Assembly (NCBI RefSeq): GCF_020622265.1
Contig: NZ_JACNMQ010000008.1
Coordinates: 62,001 to 126,000 of the forward strand
Length of the DNA stretch: 64,000 nt
Direction of reading: 5' to 3'
Source: Halomonas sp. M20
GTDB taxonomy: Bacteria > Pseudomonadota > Gammaproteobacteria > Pseudomonadales > Halomonadaceae
Shown: positions 37,213-46,014 of the stretch, piece after piece
Position numbering within the stretch: position 1 is the stretch's first letter
Layout: each line of letters opens with the position of its first letter
Notes under the pieces: generated by a model
What the model saw: only the letters and a program-made list of their open reading frames with translations
Database searches by the model: none
Told to the model about the DNA's origin: nothing
Program-made: the position numbers and the translations under genes

Positions 37213-37980
37213 TCAAAAATTGTCTTTCCAGGCACGTAGTGTCGCGAAGGTGCTTTCGGCGGTGTCGGTGGAGCCGTGAGCACTTGCTGTCGAACGCAAG
37301 GTTTCGCTGTCGACCCGTAAAAACGGATTGATCTGACGCTCGCGGCCAATCGTGCTGGGTAGGGTCGGCCGATCCAGATCCCGCGCGCGCTGACACTCCT
37401 TCATCAATCGATCGCGAATCTTATTATCCGGCTCTGCGGCTTGAGCAAAGCGAAGATTAGCGAGGGTATATTCATGAGCGGCAAAGACCAGCGTGTCTTC
37501 CGACAAGGACGCTAGGCGGGATAGCGACGCCTGCATCTGCTCCGGCGTGCCCTCGAACAGGCGGCCACAGCCGCCACAGAACAGGGTGTCACCGCAAAAT
37601 AGCAAGGACGGCGTACCGGGGCCGAGGAAGGCAATGTGATCCAGAGTGTGTCCCGGTACCGCCATTACCTCGAAGCGTCGCCCGAGAACGCGAAAATCGT
37701 CGCCATCGCTTACGCGTTCCTGAATTTCCTTGATCTGAGGATTATTTGGCCCGATGACCCGAGGCGAGTAGCGTTTTGTGAGTTCGGGTAGTCCACCGGT
37801 ATGATCGTGATGATGATGAGTGATCAAGATCGTGGAAAGGGTGAGGTTTTCCCGCTCGAGATACTGTATGACCGGCTTGGCATCTCCAGGATCCACCACC
37901 GCTACATCCGTTGTGGAGTCTTGACGTAATAGCCATATATAGTTGTCGTTAAAGGCGGGAATCGGTATCACGCTCAGCAT
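37213..37980 (-). CDS. gloB: Hydroxyacylglutathione hydrolase (glyoxalase II)
   Basis: GloB hydrolyses S-D-lactoylglutathione to lactate and glutathione, finishing methylglyoxal detoxification. The 255-residue length is standard. The binuclear metal site is THHHHDHTGG (H55-H60), with VPGHTLDHIAF and LFCGDTLFCGGCGRLFEG supplying other ligands and the family signature, and FAAHEYTLANLRFA near the end. The Met ending at 37980 (GAGGTG upstream) is chosen over a longer frame from 38058. Divergent from the yafS-like gene. Confidence 0.93.
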   Translation of the reverse strand: MLSVIPIPAFNDNYIWLLRQDSTTDVAVVDPGDAKPVIQYLERENLTLSTILITHHHHDHTGGLPELTKRYSPRVIGPNNPQIKEIQERVSDGDDFRVLGRRFEVMAVPGHTLDHIAFLGPGTPSLLFCGDTLFCGGCGRLFEGTPEQMQASLSRLASLSEDTLVFAAHEYTLANLRFAQAAEPDNKIRDRLMKECQRARDLDRPTLPSTIGRERQINPFLRVDSETLRSTASAHGSTDTAESTFATLRAWKDNF

Positions 37981-38106
37981 GAAAGTTTCACCTCGGTCCG
38001 GTTGTCCACGCCCGCTTAGCGCGCCAGTGGATTGGGCTGACGGGAAGGTCGACTGCACAAAATGTGCTTAACATGGGGGCGCGAGCGTTCTGTGTCAAAT
38101 TCTAAT

Positions 38107-38868
38107 ATGACGATATCCTTGGCTCAACTGGTACGTCGAGGTCGCCTCTACTGGTCATCGGCAGCGGGTCGCGCGCACTGGCAAGCCGAGCGCGCCTGTA
38201 TCGGGCCGATCTGTGAGCGCCTGTTCGGGGCTCACAGCCTGCACCTGGGAATGGCGCCGCCTTTGACGGACATGTGTCCGATTCGACATACCTTGACCTG
38301 GTCGCCCACCCGAGAGCTGGCGGAGGACGATGCCTGCCTGGTATGCGATCCGACCCGCTTGCCCTTGCCGGATGACAGCCTCTCGCTAGTGGTGTTGCAT
38401 CACATGCTGGAAGTCGCCCCAGAGCCCCACCGGCTACTGCAGGAAGCAACTCGCGTAATGGCGGACAACGGGTGTCTGGTGATTTTCGGCTGGTTTCCTC
38501 TCGGCCTTGAAGGAATGCATCGAGTATGGCCGCGGAGTCGTACAGGAATGCCACGCTGCGGGCGATGGCGAACCCCAGGACGTTTGGGTGACTGGCTCGC
38601 ATTTGTCGATTTTGAAATCGAGCGAGTAGACTACTGTGGTTTTCGTTTGCCGGGTAGACCGGCGGGCAATGCCAAGCTTGAATCCTTTGGACGACGCTAC
38701 AATTTGCCGCTCAGCGACGCATATATGATTCGTGCCCGGCCCAGGACTCAGCAGGCGCAAATCATCAAACCCCGATTGACTACACCGGCAATGGGAAGGC
38801 CGCTGCTGGGCAATACGCCCCGGATGACCGTCGAGCAGGAGAAAAAACAGGTGAGCGAGGTTGACTGA
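38107..38868 (+). CDS. YafS-like SAM-dependent methyltransferase
   Basis: About 253 residues. Class I methyltransferase features: [20 protein letters not shown] in the place of motif [25 protein letters not shown], and [15 protein letters not shown]. Motif I is weak ([10 protein letters not shown]), as in YafS. The position between gloB and rnhA-dnaQ is the same as yafS in E. coli. The ATG at 38107 is preferred over one at 38062. The substrate is unknown. Confidence 0.78.
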   Translation: MTISLAQLVRRGRLYWSSAAGRAHWQAERACIGPICERLFGAHSLHLGMAPPLTDMCPIRHTLTWSPTRELAEDDACLVCDPTRLPLPDDSLSLVVLHHMLEVAPEPHRLLQEATRVMADNGCLVIFGWFPLGLEGMHRVWPRSRTGMPRCGRWRTPGRLGDWLAFVDFEIERVDYCGFRLPGRPAGNAKLESFGRRYNLPLSDAYMIRARPRTQQAQIIKPRLTTPAMGRPLLGNTPRMTVEQEKKQVSEVD

Positions 38869-39322
38869 CATAGCATTACCCAAGGTGGTTATTCATACCG
38901 ATGGTGCCTGTCGTGGCAACCCGGGCCCGGGTGGCTGGGGCGCATTGCTCAACGCGGGGCGTCATGAAAAAACCCTCAACGGCTTCGAAGCCACGACGAC
39001 CAACAACCGTATGGAGCTGATGGCGGCAATCATGGCGCTACGCGAACTCAAGCGCCCTTGTCAGGTGGAGCTACACACGGACTCCCAGTACCTGCGTAAG
39101 GGCATCACCGAGTGGATACATGGCTGGCAAAAGCGCGGCTGGAAGACCGCCGCCAAGCAGCCGGTCAAGAATGCGGAGCTATGGCGCGAACTGCTCGCCG
39201 AGAGTCAGCGCCATGAGGTTCGTTGGCATTGGGTGAAAGGCCATAGCGGTGATCCGGGCAATGAATGCGCCGACGCGTTGGCCAATGCGGCCATCGATGC
39301 GGCGATGAGCCCGCAAGATTGA
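38861..39322 (+). CDS. rnhA: Ribonuclease HI
   Basis: RNase HI cuts RNA in RNA-DNA hybrids. The 153-residue protein has [20 protein letters not shown] with catalytic D14, [18 protein letters not shown] with catalytic Glu, [19 protein letters not shown] with Asp, and [18 protein letters not shown] with the last catalytic residues. The start appears to be TTG at 38861, overlapping the end of the methyltransferase gene by 8 bases; no ATG is available upstream of the conserved core. Followed by dnaQ. Confidence 0.93.
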   Translation: MTDIALPKVVIHTDGACRGNPGPGGWGALLNAGRHEKTLNGFEATTTNNRMELMAAIMALRELKRPCQVELHTDSQYLRKGITEWIHGWQKRGWKTAAKQPVKNAELWRELLAESQRHEVRWHWVKGHSGDPGNECADALANAAIDAAMSPQD

Positions 39323-39383
39323 AGCGTTGTCGCTTCCTGGCACTTCAGGCGTCAACATTCACCACACTTTCAGCGAGAGATTA

Positions 39384-40163
39384 ATGCGCCAGATCATTCT
39401 GGATACCGAAACCACCGGTATCGATCCCAAGGAAGGCCATCGACTTATCGAGATTGGTGCCGTCGAGATGACCAATCGCCGTCTGACCGGCAATACTTAC
39501 CATCAGTACATCAATCCTGAGCGCGAGATCGAAGCGGAAGCCATCGGCATTCATGGCATTACCAACGAACGCGTCGCGGATGAACCCCGGTTTGCCGAGG
39601 TGGCGGATGCCTTCTGGGCATTCATCAAAGGGGCGGAGTTGATCATCCATAACGCGCCCTTCGATGTGGGCTTCATCGATCACGAGTTTGGCATGTTGCA
39701 GGCCAGCCGCGATGAACCTCGATTAGGGCCGGTAGCGGATCATTGCGCCATTCTCGATACGCTCAAGATGGCGCGAGACAAGCATCCTGGGCAGCGCAAC
39801 AGCCTGGATGCGCTGTGCAAACGCTATGAAATCGACAACGGTCACCGCGTGCTGCACGGGGCGTTGCTCGATGCGGAAATATTGGCGGATGTCTACCTGG
39901 CGATGACCGGAGGGCAGACGGCGTTACTGCTAGATGCGGATGCCCAGGCGGGGGCGAACAGCGGCGGTACCAGCGGCATTCGGCGTTTGTCCAACGAGCG
40001 TCCAAGGCTGGCGGTGACACGATTGAGTGAAGCGGAGCTGGATGCGCACCACGCCAAGCTTTCACGCATTCGCGAGGGCGCCGGTGAATGTGCCTGGGAC
40101 ACCTTGGCGGGCTGGGAAGGATCTACGAACGATTCCACGCCTTCCGCATCGGTGGAGTCCTGA
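39384..40163 (+). CDS. dnaQ: DNA polymerase III epsilon subunit (proofreading exonuclease)
   Basis: The 3'-5' proofreading subunit of the replicative polymerase. Exonuclease motifs: ExoI IILDTETTGIDP (D7, E9), ExoII IIHNAPFDVGFIDHEF, and ExoIII HGALLDAEILADVYLAM. The roughly 70 C-terminal residues, joined by a Gly/Ser/Ala-rich linker, should bind the alpha subunit. I use the ATG at 39384 because DnaQ homology begins there; an upstream in-frame start at 39327 gives an unlikely leader. Its stop overlaps the nudC start (TGATG). Confidence 0.93.
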   Translation: MRQIILDTETTGIDPKEGHRLIEIGAVEMTNRRLTGNTYHQYINPEREIEAEAIGIHGITNERVADEPRFAEVADAFWAFIKGAELIIHNAPFDVGFIDHEFGMLQASRDEPRLGPVADHCAILDTLKMARDKHPGQRNSLDALCKRYEIDNGHRVLHGALLDAEILADVYLAMTGGQTALLLDADAQAGANSGGTSGIRRLSNERPRLAVTRLSEAELDAHHAKLSRIREGAGECAWDTLAGWEGSTNDSTPSASVES

Positions 40164-40942
40164 TGTTTCGGCGTGATTTACCCTCTGACGACCAGCAGGG
40201 TGGCCTGCTGATTCGCATCGGCGATCGCAGCACCATTGCCCCTGCCGCAACCTCAACCGGCGAGGATGACATGCTGGATTTCGTCGATACTTGGCCGACC
40301 ATGGCGCAACCGATCGGTTTTTGGGATGAACACCCCATAGCCGTGGTTCACGAGCCCGAGGCAACACAATGGCCTACCGCCAGGGAGTGGCTGGCCCAGT
40401 TGCCCGAGTCGAAGTTCGCCTTGATTTCGACGGCATTGGAAGTGGTGGCCTGGCAGCGGGATCATCGCTTCTGCGGCCGTTGCGGTCATGCCGCTAAACG
40501 GATTGGCGGTGAATTTGCCATGCAGTGCTCGAAATGCGGACTACGCAATTACCCGCGTATCTCACCTTGCATCATTACGCTGGTGACTCACGGTGAAAAT
40601 CTGCTGCTGGCTCGTAGCCCACGCTTCCCACCTGGACGCTATTCCACCCTGGCGGGATTCATAGAGCCTGGCGAGACCGCCGAGGATGCGGTGCATCGTG
40701 AAATATACGAAGAGGTAGGGCTAACGGTGCGCAACCTCAGCTACTATCGCAGTCAGGCCTGGCCGTTTCCTCATTCATTGATGCTGGGGTTCTTTGCCGA
40801 AGCTGCCACCCGCCGCATTCGTATCGATGGCATCGAGATTGCCGACGCGGCTTGGTACACGCCGCGTCGTTTACCGCAATTGCCACCGCCTTATTCGATT
40901 TCCCGGGCGTTAATCGAAACACATCTCAAGCGCTATTCCTGA
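40163..40942 (+). CDS. nudC: NAD(H) diphosphatase NudC
   Basis: NudC splits NADH/NAD+ into NMN(H) and AMP and can remove NAD caps from RNA. The protein of about 259 residues has the four-Cys zinc ribbon (FCGRCGHAAKR and CSKCGLRNYPRISP), the Nudix box GFIEPGETAEDAVHREIYEE, and the NudC-specific SQAWPFPHSLMLGF. The ATG overlaps the dnaQ stop, with GGTGGAG upstream. Its product NMN is the substrate of PncC, encoded earlier in this window. Confidence 0.92.
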   Translation: MFRRDLPSDDQQGGLLIRIGDRSTIAPAATSTGEDDMLDFVDTWPTMAQPIGFWDEHPIAVVHEPEATQWPTAREWLAQLPESKFALISTALEVVAWQRDHRFCGRCGHAAKRIGGEFAMQCSKCGLRNYPRISPCIITLVTHGENLLLARSPRFPPGRYSTLAGFIEPGETAEDAVHREIYEEVGLTVRNLSYYRSQAWPFPHSLMLGFFAEAATRRIRIDGIEIADAAWYTPRRLPQLPPPYSISRALIETHLKRYS

Positions 40943-40947
40943 GGAGT

Positions 40948-41265
40948 TCACTCCTTGGGGAAAAGTTTGCTGAGCTTGGTGGCCAGCATCAGATTGCCGG
41001 TGGCTTTTAACTTACCGGACATGAAGGCATGCATGCCGTCGATCTCACCGCTCATGATGCCTTTCAGTGTGGTGCTATCCGCCGCTAGGGTGACAGAAGG
41101 ATCGTCATGCTCACCGTGATGCACGCCGAGCGTGCCATCTTGAACGTGAAGATAGTAATCCTCGTCGTCGGTGACGTTGAACTGGAAGATATCGTCCATG
41201 TCCTGAGCCGCTTGAGGATCGAAGCGGTTTTTCAAGCGATCCAGGGTAGCGCTGTTATCGGTCAT
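40948..41265 (-). CDS. SCP2 sterol-carrier-domain protein
   Basis: A single-domain protein of 105 residues with the SCP2 pattern: DIFQFNVTDDEDYYLHVQDG, then VTLAADSTTLKGIMSGEIDG, and MHAFMSGKLKATGNLMLATK. The fold binds hydrophobic ligands such as fatty acyl-CoA. It is strongly acidic at the N-terminus, in keeping with a halophile. The Met ending at 41265 is preferred, with AAGAGAA upstream. It is convergent with nudC, 5 bases apart. Physiological ligand unknown. Confidence 0.85.
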   Translation of the reverse strand: MTDNSATLDRLKNRFDPQAAQDMDDIFQFNVTDDEDYYLHVQDGTLGVHHGEHDDPSVTLAADSTTLKGIMSGEIDGMHAFMSGKLKATGNLMLATKLSKLFPKE

Positions 41266-41424
41266 CAAAAATTCTCTTGTCATGAACTGAAAGGGGAACG
41301 CGAATGTGTGACAAACAGTCAGTCTACGTCAAGGGGTGACGGTTGGGCGTCCATCGGTTCACGGCCCTAATGCGTGGTATCGCGGGCATGGAATATTGAA
41401 AAAAGATAAACGGAGAAGGCCTCA

Positions 41425-42465
41425 GTGAAAGAATGGCTAGCGGAATACGGCATGTTTTTGGCGCAGGTGGTCACTCTGGCCCTGATTGTTGGAATATTGA
41501 TTGCATTGATTGGCAAGGCCCGGGGCCACGAGGAGCATAGCCGCCTGCGAATCGAAGAACTCAACAAGCGCTTGCGGAGTCGCCAGCGACGTCTGCGATT
41601 GTCCGGCATGGATCGCAAACGCCGCAAGATGGCTTTGAAACGCTTCAAGAAAGACGACAAAAATGAGATTCGCGCCTCCCACGACAGCGAAAATGAGCCC
41701 TGGAAGCAGACGGTCTGGGTGCTGGATTTCAAGGGGAATATCAAGGCGTCGGCGACATCGCGATTCAGTGAGGAGATTTCTGCGCTGCTGGGGGTGGTTG
41801 ACGAAAACGATGAGGTCGTCGTGCGTCTCGAATCCCCGGGGGGGTTGGTGCATGCCTACGGCCTGGCGGCGGCACAGCTCGATCGCCTGCGTGAAGCAAA
41901 CGTCACCACTACGGTGTGCGTCGACAAGGTGGCGGCCAGCGGTGGCTATCTCATGGCCTGCTGTGCCGATCGCATACGGGCCGCGCCCTTTGCCGTGCTT
42001 GGCTCCATTGGGGTGGTAGCGCAGCTGCCCAACATTCATCGCCTGCTCAAGAAAAACGATATCGACGTCGAGTTGCTCACCGCTGGACGCTACAAGCGTA
42101 CCTTGACGGTGCTGGGAGAGAATACCGAAGAAGGGCGGGAGAAATTTCTCGACGACCTGGAGAGTACCCATGCGCTTTTCAAGCACTATGTCGGCGAACG
42201 GCGCCCTCAGCTCGATATCGAAGCCGTGGCTACCGGCGAAATATGGTACGGCAGCGAAGCGGTAAAAAATGGCCTGATTGATGAAGTGGGCACCAGCGAG
42301 GCATATCTACTCGAACGTATGTCTCAGGCACGAGTGATGACCGTGGCGCTCGAGAAAAAACGTGGTCTGGCCGAGCGTGCAGGGTTGGCGGCCTCAATGG
42401 GTGTGGAGTACGCGCTCCAGCGTGTTTATGAAGTGCTCGAAGCCGGGGGATGGCAGCGGCGCTAA
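41425..42465 (+). CDS. sohB: Inner-membrane signal-peptide-peptidase-like protease SohB
   Basis: A 346-residue serine protease of family S49. One N-terminal membrane segment (FLAQVVTLALIVGILIALIG) precedes a highly charged stretch and the protease domain. The nucleophile Ser is in KVAASGGYLMACCADRIRAA and the general-base Lys in AGRYKRTLTVLGENTEEGRE. LGSIGVVAQLPNIHRLLKK is a SohB marker. The start is GTG at 41425 with GGAGAAGG upstream. It probably degrades signal peptides or membrane fragments. Confidence 0.9.
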   Translation: MKEWLAEYGMFLAQVVTLALIVGILIALIGKARGHEEHSRLRIEELNKRLRSRQRRLRLSGMDRKRRKMALKRFKKDDKNEIRASHDSENEPWKQTVWVLDFKGNIKASATSRFSEEISALLGVVDENDEVVVRLESPGGLVHAYGLAAAQLDRLREANVTTTVCVDKVAASGGYLMACCADRIRAAPFAVLGSIGVVAQLPNIHRLLKKNDIDVELLTAGRYKRTLTVLGENTEEGREKFLDDLESTHALFKHYVGERRPQLDIEAVATGEIWYGSEAVKNGLIDEVGTSEAYLLERMSQARVMTVALEKKRGLAERAGLAASMGVEYALQRVYEVLEAGGWQRR

Positions 42466-42502
42466 ACGTTGCCTCCTCGCTTATGACGCCAAGTGGAAGC
42501 CA

Positions 42503-42817
42503 TCAGGTGTAGAGCTTCGCCAGCGTATCTACCACGGTGCGCGCCTCGTTACCTTGCAATGAGTAGTAGATCGTCTGAGAAGAGCGCCGGGTGTTGACCA
42601 GCCCTTCTCGCCGCAAAATGGCCAGATGCTGAGAGAGGGCGGATTGACTTAACGCCAGGCGTGAGTTCAATTCGGAAACGGAGAGTTCCGTTTCATCGAG
42701 CAGGCACAGTATGCGCAGACGATTTTCATTTGCCATGGCCTTGAGAAGATTGGTCGCGTTGACAACACTGACATCGCCTTTTTCGAGCAGCTGTGCCGCA
42801 GGCTGACGAGTGCTCAT
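42503..42817 (-). CDS. ArsR-family winged-helix regulator
   Basis: About 104 residues with the ArsR fold: LLKAMANENRLRILCLLDET (helix opening), helix-turn-helix ELNSRLALSQSALSQHLAIL, and wing RREGLVNTRRSSQTIYYSL. Only one Cys is present (ILCLL), so neither the ArsR CxC site nor the BigR/SqrR two-Cys redox site can be assigned; it may sense something else. AGGAGAAGC lies before the ATG. It is divergent from prpE across a 407-base region, and could regulate it or itself. Confidence 0.82.
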   Translation of the reverse strand: MSTRQPAAQLLEKGDVSVVNATNLLKAMANENRLRILCLLDETELSVSELNSRLALSQSALSQHLAILRREGLVNTRRSSQTIYYSLQGNEARTVVDTLAKLYT

Positions 42818-43224
42818 GATGCTTCTCCTGGGTATGGCCCGCACTGATGGCGCAAGCCTCATGGTAGGTGCCGGGTTGGCGAACGGTAATAGCCTTACTT
42901 TCTTCCTGATTTAGCAAATCTTCAACAACTTCGAATTACTTGTTCAAACGCGTATTTAACGGTAAATCATCGCCAAGTGTTTGCTTCACTTCAGAGCCTG
43001 ATCTGCATATTGTCGACAATGTTTTGGTGGTCGTGGGTGCCATGAGCGAATTTCATGCGTCTTTCGTCGAAAATTAGCCCATGGTATGAGTTGAAAGCGT
43101 ATCGACATCGCCTAAAGTGTCAACAATCGGTAATCGGAGGGTTATATCGTTTCTGAGCTTGAATATTGATCTTCCTCCGCGCTATCCATCATATGCGCGT
43201 CATTTCCTTTAGAGGCGAGCTTTC
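42818..43224. other. Long regulatory spacer between arsR-type gene and prpE
   Basis: A 407-base divergent intergenic region. It holds a perfect 12-base palindrome at 43009-43020, a related half-site TGTCAACAAT near 43119-43128, and the ribosome site GAGGCGAG before prpE. I find no credible gene. The length suggests regulation of prpE by one or more DNA-binding proteins. Confidence 0.55.
43009..43020. promoter_or_regulatory. Perfect palindrome ATTGTCGACAAT, candidate operator
   Basis: The 12-base sequence is its own reverse complement. Its form fits GntR-type operators; I recall similar ATTGTxxACAAT sites for regulators of malonate/propionate catabolism, but cannot verify this here. It is about 205 bases before the prpE start codon. 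No GntR gene is visible in the window. Confidence 0.4.
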
Positions 43225-45147
43225 ATGCATACCTATCAATCCGAGTTCCAGCAATCGATTCAGCATCCTGAAGCGTTCTGGGCAGAGCAAGCTCAGCGCA
43301 TTCCCTGGTTCAAACCGCCACGGACCATTCTTAGTTACGACGAACAGGATCATGCTCGTTGGTATGGTGACGGCGAGCTGAATATTTGTCATGTGGCACT
43401 GGATCATCACGTCGATTCCGGGCGAGGCGACCAGCCGGCGATTTTCTGGGACTCTCCGGTGTCCGGGCAGCGGCGGCAGTACAGCTACCGTGAGCTGCGC
43501 GATCAGGTAGCGACCTTTGCCGGGGCCCTGGCAGGATTAGGGGTGGAAAAGGGCGATCGAGTGGTCATCTACATGCCTATGGTGCCTGAGGCGCTGATTG
43601 CGATGTATGCCTGCGCACGCCTGGGAGCGATCCATTCCGTGGTGTTCGGCGGCTTCGCCCCCCATGAATTGGCAATGCGCATCGAGGATGCGGAGCCCAA
43701 AGTCCTGGTGGCCGCCTCCTGTGGCATCGAAGTCGATACGGTCATCCCTTACAAGCCCATCGTCGACAAGGCCATCGCCGCTAGCGCGCATAAACCCTCG
43801 GCATGCGTCATTTTGCAAAGACACCTCCAGAGCGAGCAGGCGCTGGCCGAGCTGGGCGATATCGATCATGACTGGCAGGGGCTGATGGAAAACGCCACGC
43901 CAACGGACTGTGTACCGGTCAAGGGCACCGACCCTCTCTATATTCTCTACACTTCCGGCACGACCGGTAAGCCCAAAGGGGTGGTGCGCGATCACGGCGG
44001 CTACGCGGTGGCTCTGCATTACTCTATGGAGTGCGTTTATGGAATGGCGCCAGGCGACGTCTTCTTTTCGGCGTCGGACGTCGGCTGGGTGGTGGGCCAC
44101 TCCTATATCGTCTACGCGCCTTTGATTCTGGGCTGTACCACCGTCGTTTACGAAGGAAAGCCGGTTCGCACGCCAGACGCGGGGGCGTTCTGGCGCCTGA
44201 TTTCGGAGTATGGCGTCAAGGCATTCTTTACCGCGCCGACTGCCTTTCGCGCCGTCAAGAAAGAAGACCCGGACGGCAAGTGGCTGGAGAAGTACGATAT
44301 TTCCTGTCTCAAGACGCTGTTCCTGGCTGGCGAGCGGCTTGATCCGCCAACCTTTCACTGGCTCGACGACTTGCTCGACGTGCCGGTGATCGATCACTGG
44401 TGGCAGACCGAAACCGGCTGGGCCATTGCCGCCAACCTTCAGGGGCTCGAGCCCATGCCGGTCAAACCTGGCTCCGCGACGGTGCCGGTGCCTGGCTACG
44501 ACGTGCAGGTGATCAATCGCCAGGGTGAGCCCGCTGCAGCCCATGAGCAGGGCAGTATCGTCATACGCCAGCCCATGCCGCCGGGGTGCCTCGTGGGTAT
44601 CTGGCGCAATCCAAAGCGTTTTCATCAGGCCTATATGGCGGCAATCCCCGGCTGTTACCTGACCGGCGACGGGGGGTATTTCGACGAAGACGGATATCTG
44701 TTCATCATGGGACGCACCGATGATGTCATCAACGTGGCGGGTCATCGTCTTTCCACCGGCGAGATGGAAGAGGTGCTAGGCTCGCATGAAGCGGTGGCGG
44801 AGTGTGCCGTGATCGGTATTCTCGACGATCTGAAAGGGCAGGTGCCCCTGGGTCTGGTGATTCCTAAGGACGGCTTCGGTGGTGATACGCACGCCCTTGA
44901 AAAAGAGCTGATCGCCCTGGTCCGCACACAGATCGGCCCGGTGGCTGCTCTGAAACAGGTGCTGGTGGTATCGCGGCTGCCCAAGACGCGTTCCGGCAAG
45001 ATACTGCGCAAACTTCTGCGTACCATCGCCGATGGCAAGGAGTTCGGCATGCCGTCTACCATCGACGATCCTACCAGTCTGCAGGAAGTGCACGAGCATA
45101 TGATGGAACGGGAGGTGGGAGCTGCGCATCAGTCAAAGCAGGTCTAA
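43225..45147 (+). CDS. prpE: Propionate-CoA ligase PrpE
   Basis: PrpE activates propionate to propionyl-CoA with ATP. The 640-residue protein belongs to the acetyl-CoA-synthetase family. Motifs: LYILYTSGTTGKPKGVVRDH (A3 phosphate loop), DHWWQTETGWAI (A5), YLTGDGGYFDEDGYLFIMGR (A7) and the acylation-domain Lys in KTRSGKILRKLLRTI (A10). The N-terminus (QSEFQQSIQHPEAFWAEQA) is PrpE/ACSS3-like. It stands alone, without the 2-methylcitrate genes, and is closed by a strong terminator. Confidence 0.88.
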   Translation: MHTYQSEFQQSIQHPEAFWAEQAQRIPWFKPPRTILSYDEQDHARWYGDGELNICHVALDHHVDSGRGDQPAIFWDSPVSGQRRQYSYRELRDQVATFAGALAGLGVEKGDRVVIYMPMVPEALIAMYACARLGAIHSVVFGGFAPHELAMRIEDAEPKVLVAASCGIEVDTVIPYKPIVDKAIAASAHKPSACVILQRHLQSEQALAELGDIDHDWQGLMENATPTDCVPVKGTDPLYILYTSGTTGKPKGVVRDHGGYAVALHYSMECVYGMAPGDVFFSASDVGWVVGHSYIVYAPLILGCTTVVYEGKPVRTPDAGAFWRLISEYGVKAFFTAPTAFRAVKKEDPDGKWLEKYDISCLKTLFLAGERLDPPTFHWLDDLLDVPVIDHWWQTETGWAIAANLQGLEPMPVKPGSATVPVPGYDVQVINRQGEPAAAHEQGSIVIRQPMPPGCLVGIWRNPKRFHQAYMAAIPGCYLTGDGGYFDEDGYLFIMGRTDDVINVAGHRLSTGEMEEVLGSHEAVAECAVIGILDDLKGQVPLGLVIPKDGFGGDTHALEKELIALVRTQIGPVAALKQVLVVSRLPKTRSGKILRKLLRTIADGKEFGMPSTIDDPTSLQEVHEHMMEREVGAAHQSKQV

Positions 45148-45170
45148 GAAACTATTTGTGATCTGCTGTA

Positions 45171-45199
45171 ATTGGGCCCGCTTTCGGCGGGCCCAATTT
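45171..45199 (+). terminator. Rho-independent terminator of prpE
   Basis: Stem TTGGGCCCGC/GCGGGCCCAA with a short TTTCG-type loop is followed by TTT, 24 bases after the prpE stop. It isolates prpE from yhhQ. Confidence 0.85.
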
Positions 45200-45240
45200 G
45201 TGGTTACCATGCACCGCTCAAATCATATCCCATCGATGCG

Positions 45241-45280
45241 CGAGGGTTCCCTCACCCCCTCGGCGGTATAAAAAAAGGAA
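45241..45280 (+). promoter_or_regulatory. Candidate preQ1-I riboswitch before yhhQ
   Basis: P1 stem CGAGGG (45241-45246) pairs with CCCTCG (45257-45262). The loop TTCCCTCACC begins with TTCC (45247-45250), which can pair with GGAA (45277-45280) after an A-rich stretch, giving an H-type pseudoknot like class I preQ1 aptamers; a C precedes the 3' P1 strand as expected. GGAA is also the yhhQ ribosome site, so ligand binding could block translation. The linker between P1 and the A-tract is longer than usual. Confidence 0.45.
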
Positions 45281-45286
45281 TTCACG

Positions 45287-45952
45287 ATGCTGTTGTTGTC
45301 CGAAGGGCAAAAACGTCGCTGCCTGATAGCGCTGGTAGCGTTTCATATTTTCGTGATCGCCGCGAGCAACTATCTGGTGCAGCTGCCCTTCACGATTGCC
45401 GGCTTGCATACCACCTGGGGCGCGTTCAGCTTCCCGTTCATATTTCTAGCCACGGATCTCACCGTCAGGCTCTTCGGCAAGGGGCCGGCACGTGTGATCA
45501 TCGCCCGGGTCATGCTGCCGGCACTGGTGGTTTCCTATGTGCTGTCGGTCATGTTCGAGAAAGGGGAGTTCCGTAGTTTTGCCGCTCTTGGCGACTTCAA
45601 CCTGTTCGTTGCACGTATCGCGCTGGCCAGTTTCATGGCTTACGTGATTGGTCAGCTGCTCGATATCCAGGTGTTCGATCGTCTACGTCGTAGTGCACGA
45701 TGGTGGGTGGCCCCGGCGTTGTCGACGGTATTCGGTAATCTGGCGGATACCTTTGCATTTTTCGCCATTGCCTTTCATCAAGGGCCGGATGCCTTCATGG
45801 CCAGCCACTGGGTGGAGATCGCCTGGGTCGATTACGCAGTCAAATTGGCCATTTCGCTGACACTGTTCTTGCCCATGTATGGCCTGTTGCTGGGATGGTT
45901 GAGCCGGGGGCTGCTACGCTGGGGCGCAAGGCCCTCACCGGAAGGTGTTTGA
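45287..45952 (+). CDS. yhhQ: Queuosine precursor transporter YhhQ (QPTR family)
   Basis: YhhQ imports the 7-deazaguanines preQ0 and preQ1 for queuosine tRNA modification. The 221-residue protein has about six membrane segments. The signature region is IAASNYLVQLPFTIAGLHTT and WGAFSFPFIFLATDLTVRLF, and later FGNLADTFAFFAIAFHQG. A candidate preQ1 riboswitch overlaps its ribosome site, which fits the function. It stands alone between a terminator and an esterase gene. Confidence 0.88.
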   Translation: MLLLSEGQKRRCLIALVAFHIFVIAASNYLVQLPFTIAGLHTTWGAFSFPFIFLATDLTVRLFGKGPARVIIARVMLPALVVSYVLSVMFEKGEFRSFAALGDFNLFVARIALASFMAYVIGQLLDIQVFDRLRRSARWWVAPALSTVFGNLADTFAFFAIAFHQGPDAFMASHWVEIAWVDYAVKLAISLTLFLPMYGLLLGWLSRGLLRWGARPSPEGV

Positions 45953-46014
45953 GATAGAACGTGACAAAGAAATTTGGGCGCGGCTAAAGCACACGGATTG
46001 AAAAGGAAGACATC

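Noticed and set aside
43537-44745. 402-codon open frame on the minus strand within prpE
   Set aside because: Antisense to a strongly conserved acyl-CoA synthetase; its protein is low-similarity, His/Arg-rich shadow sequence.
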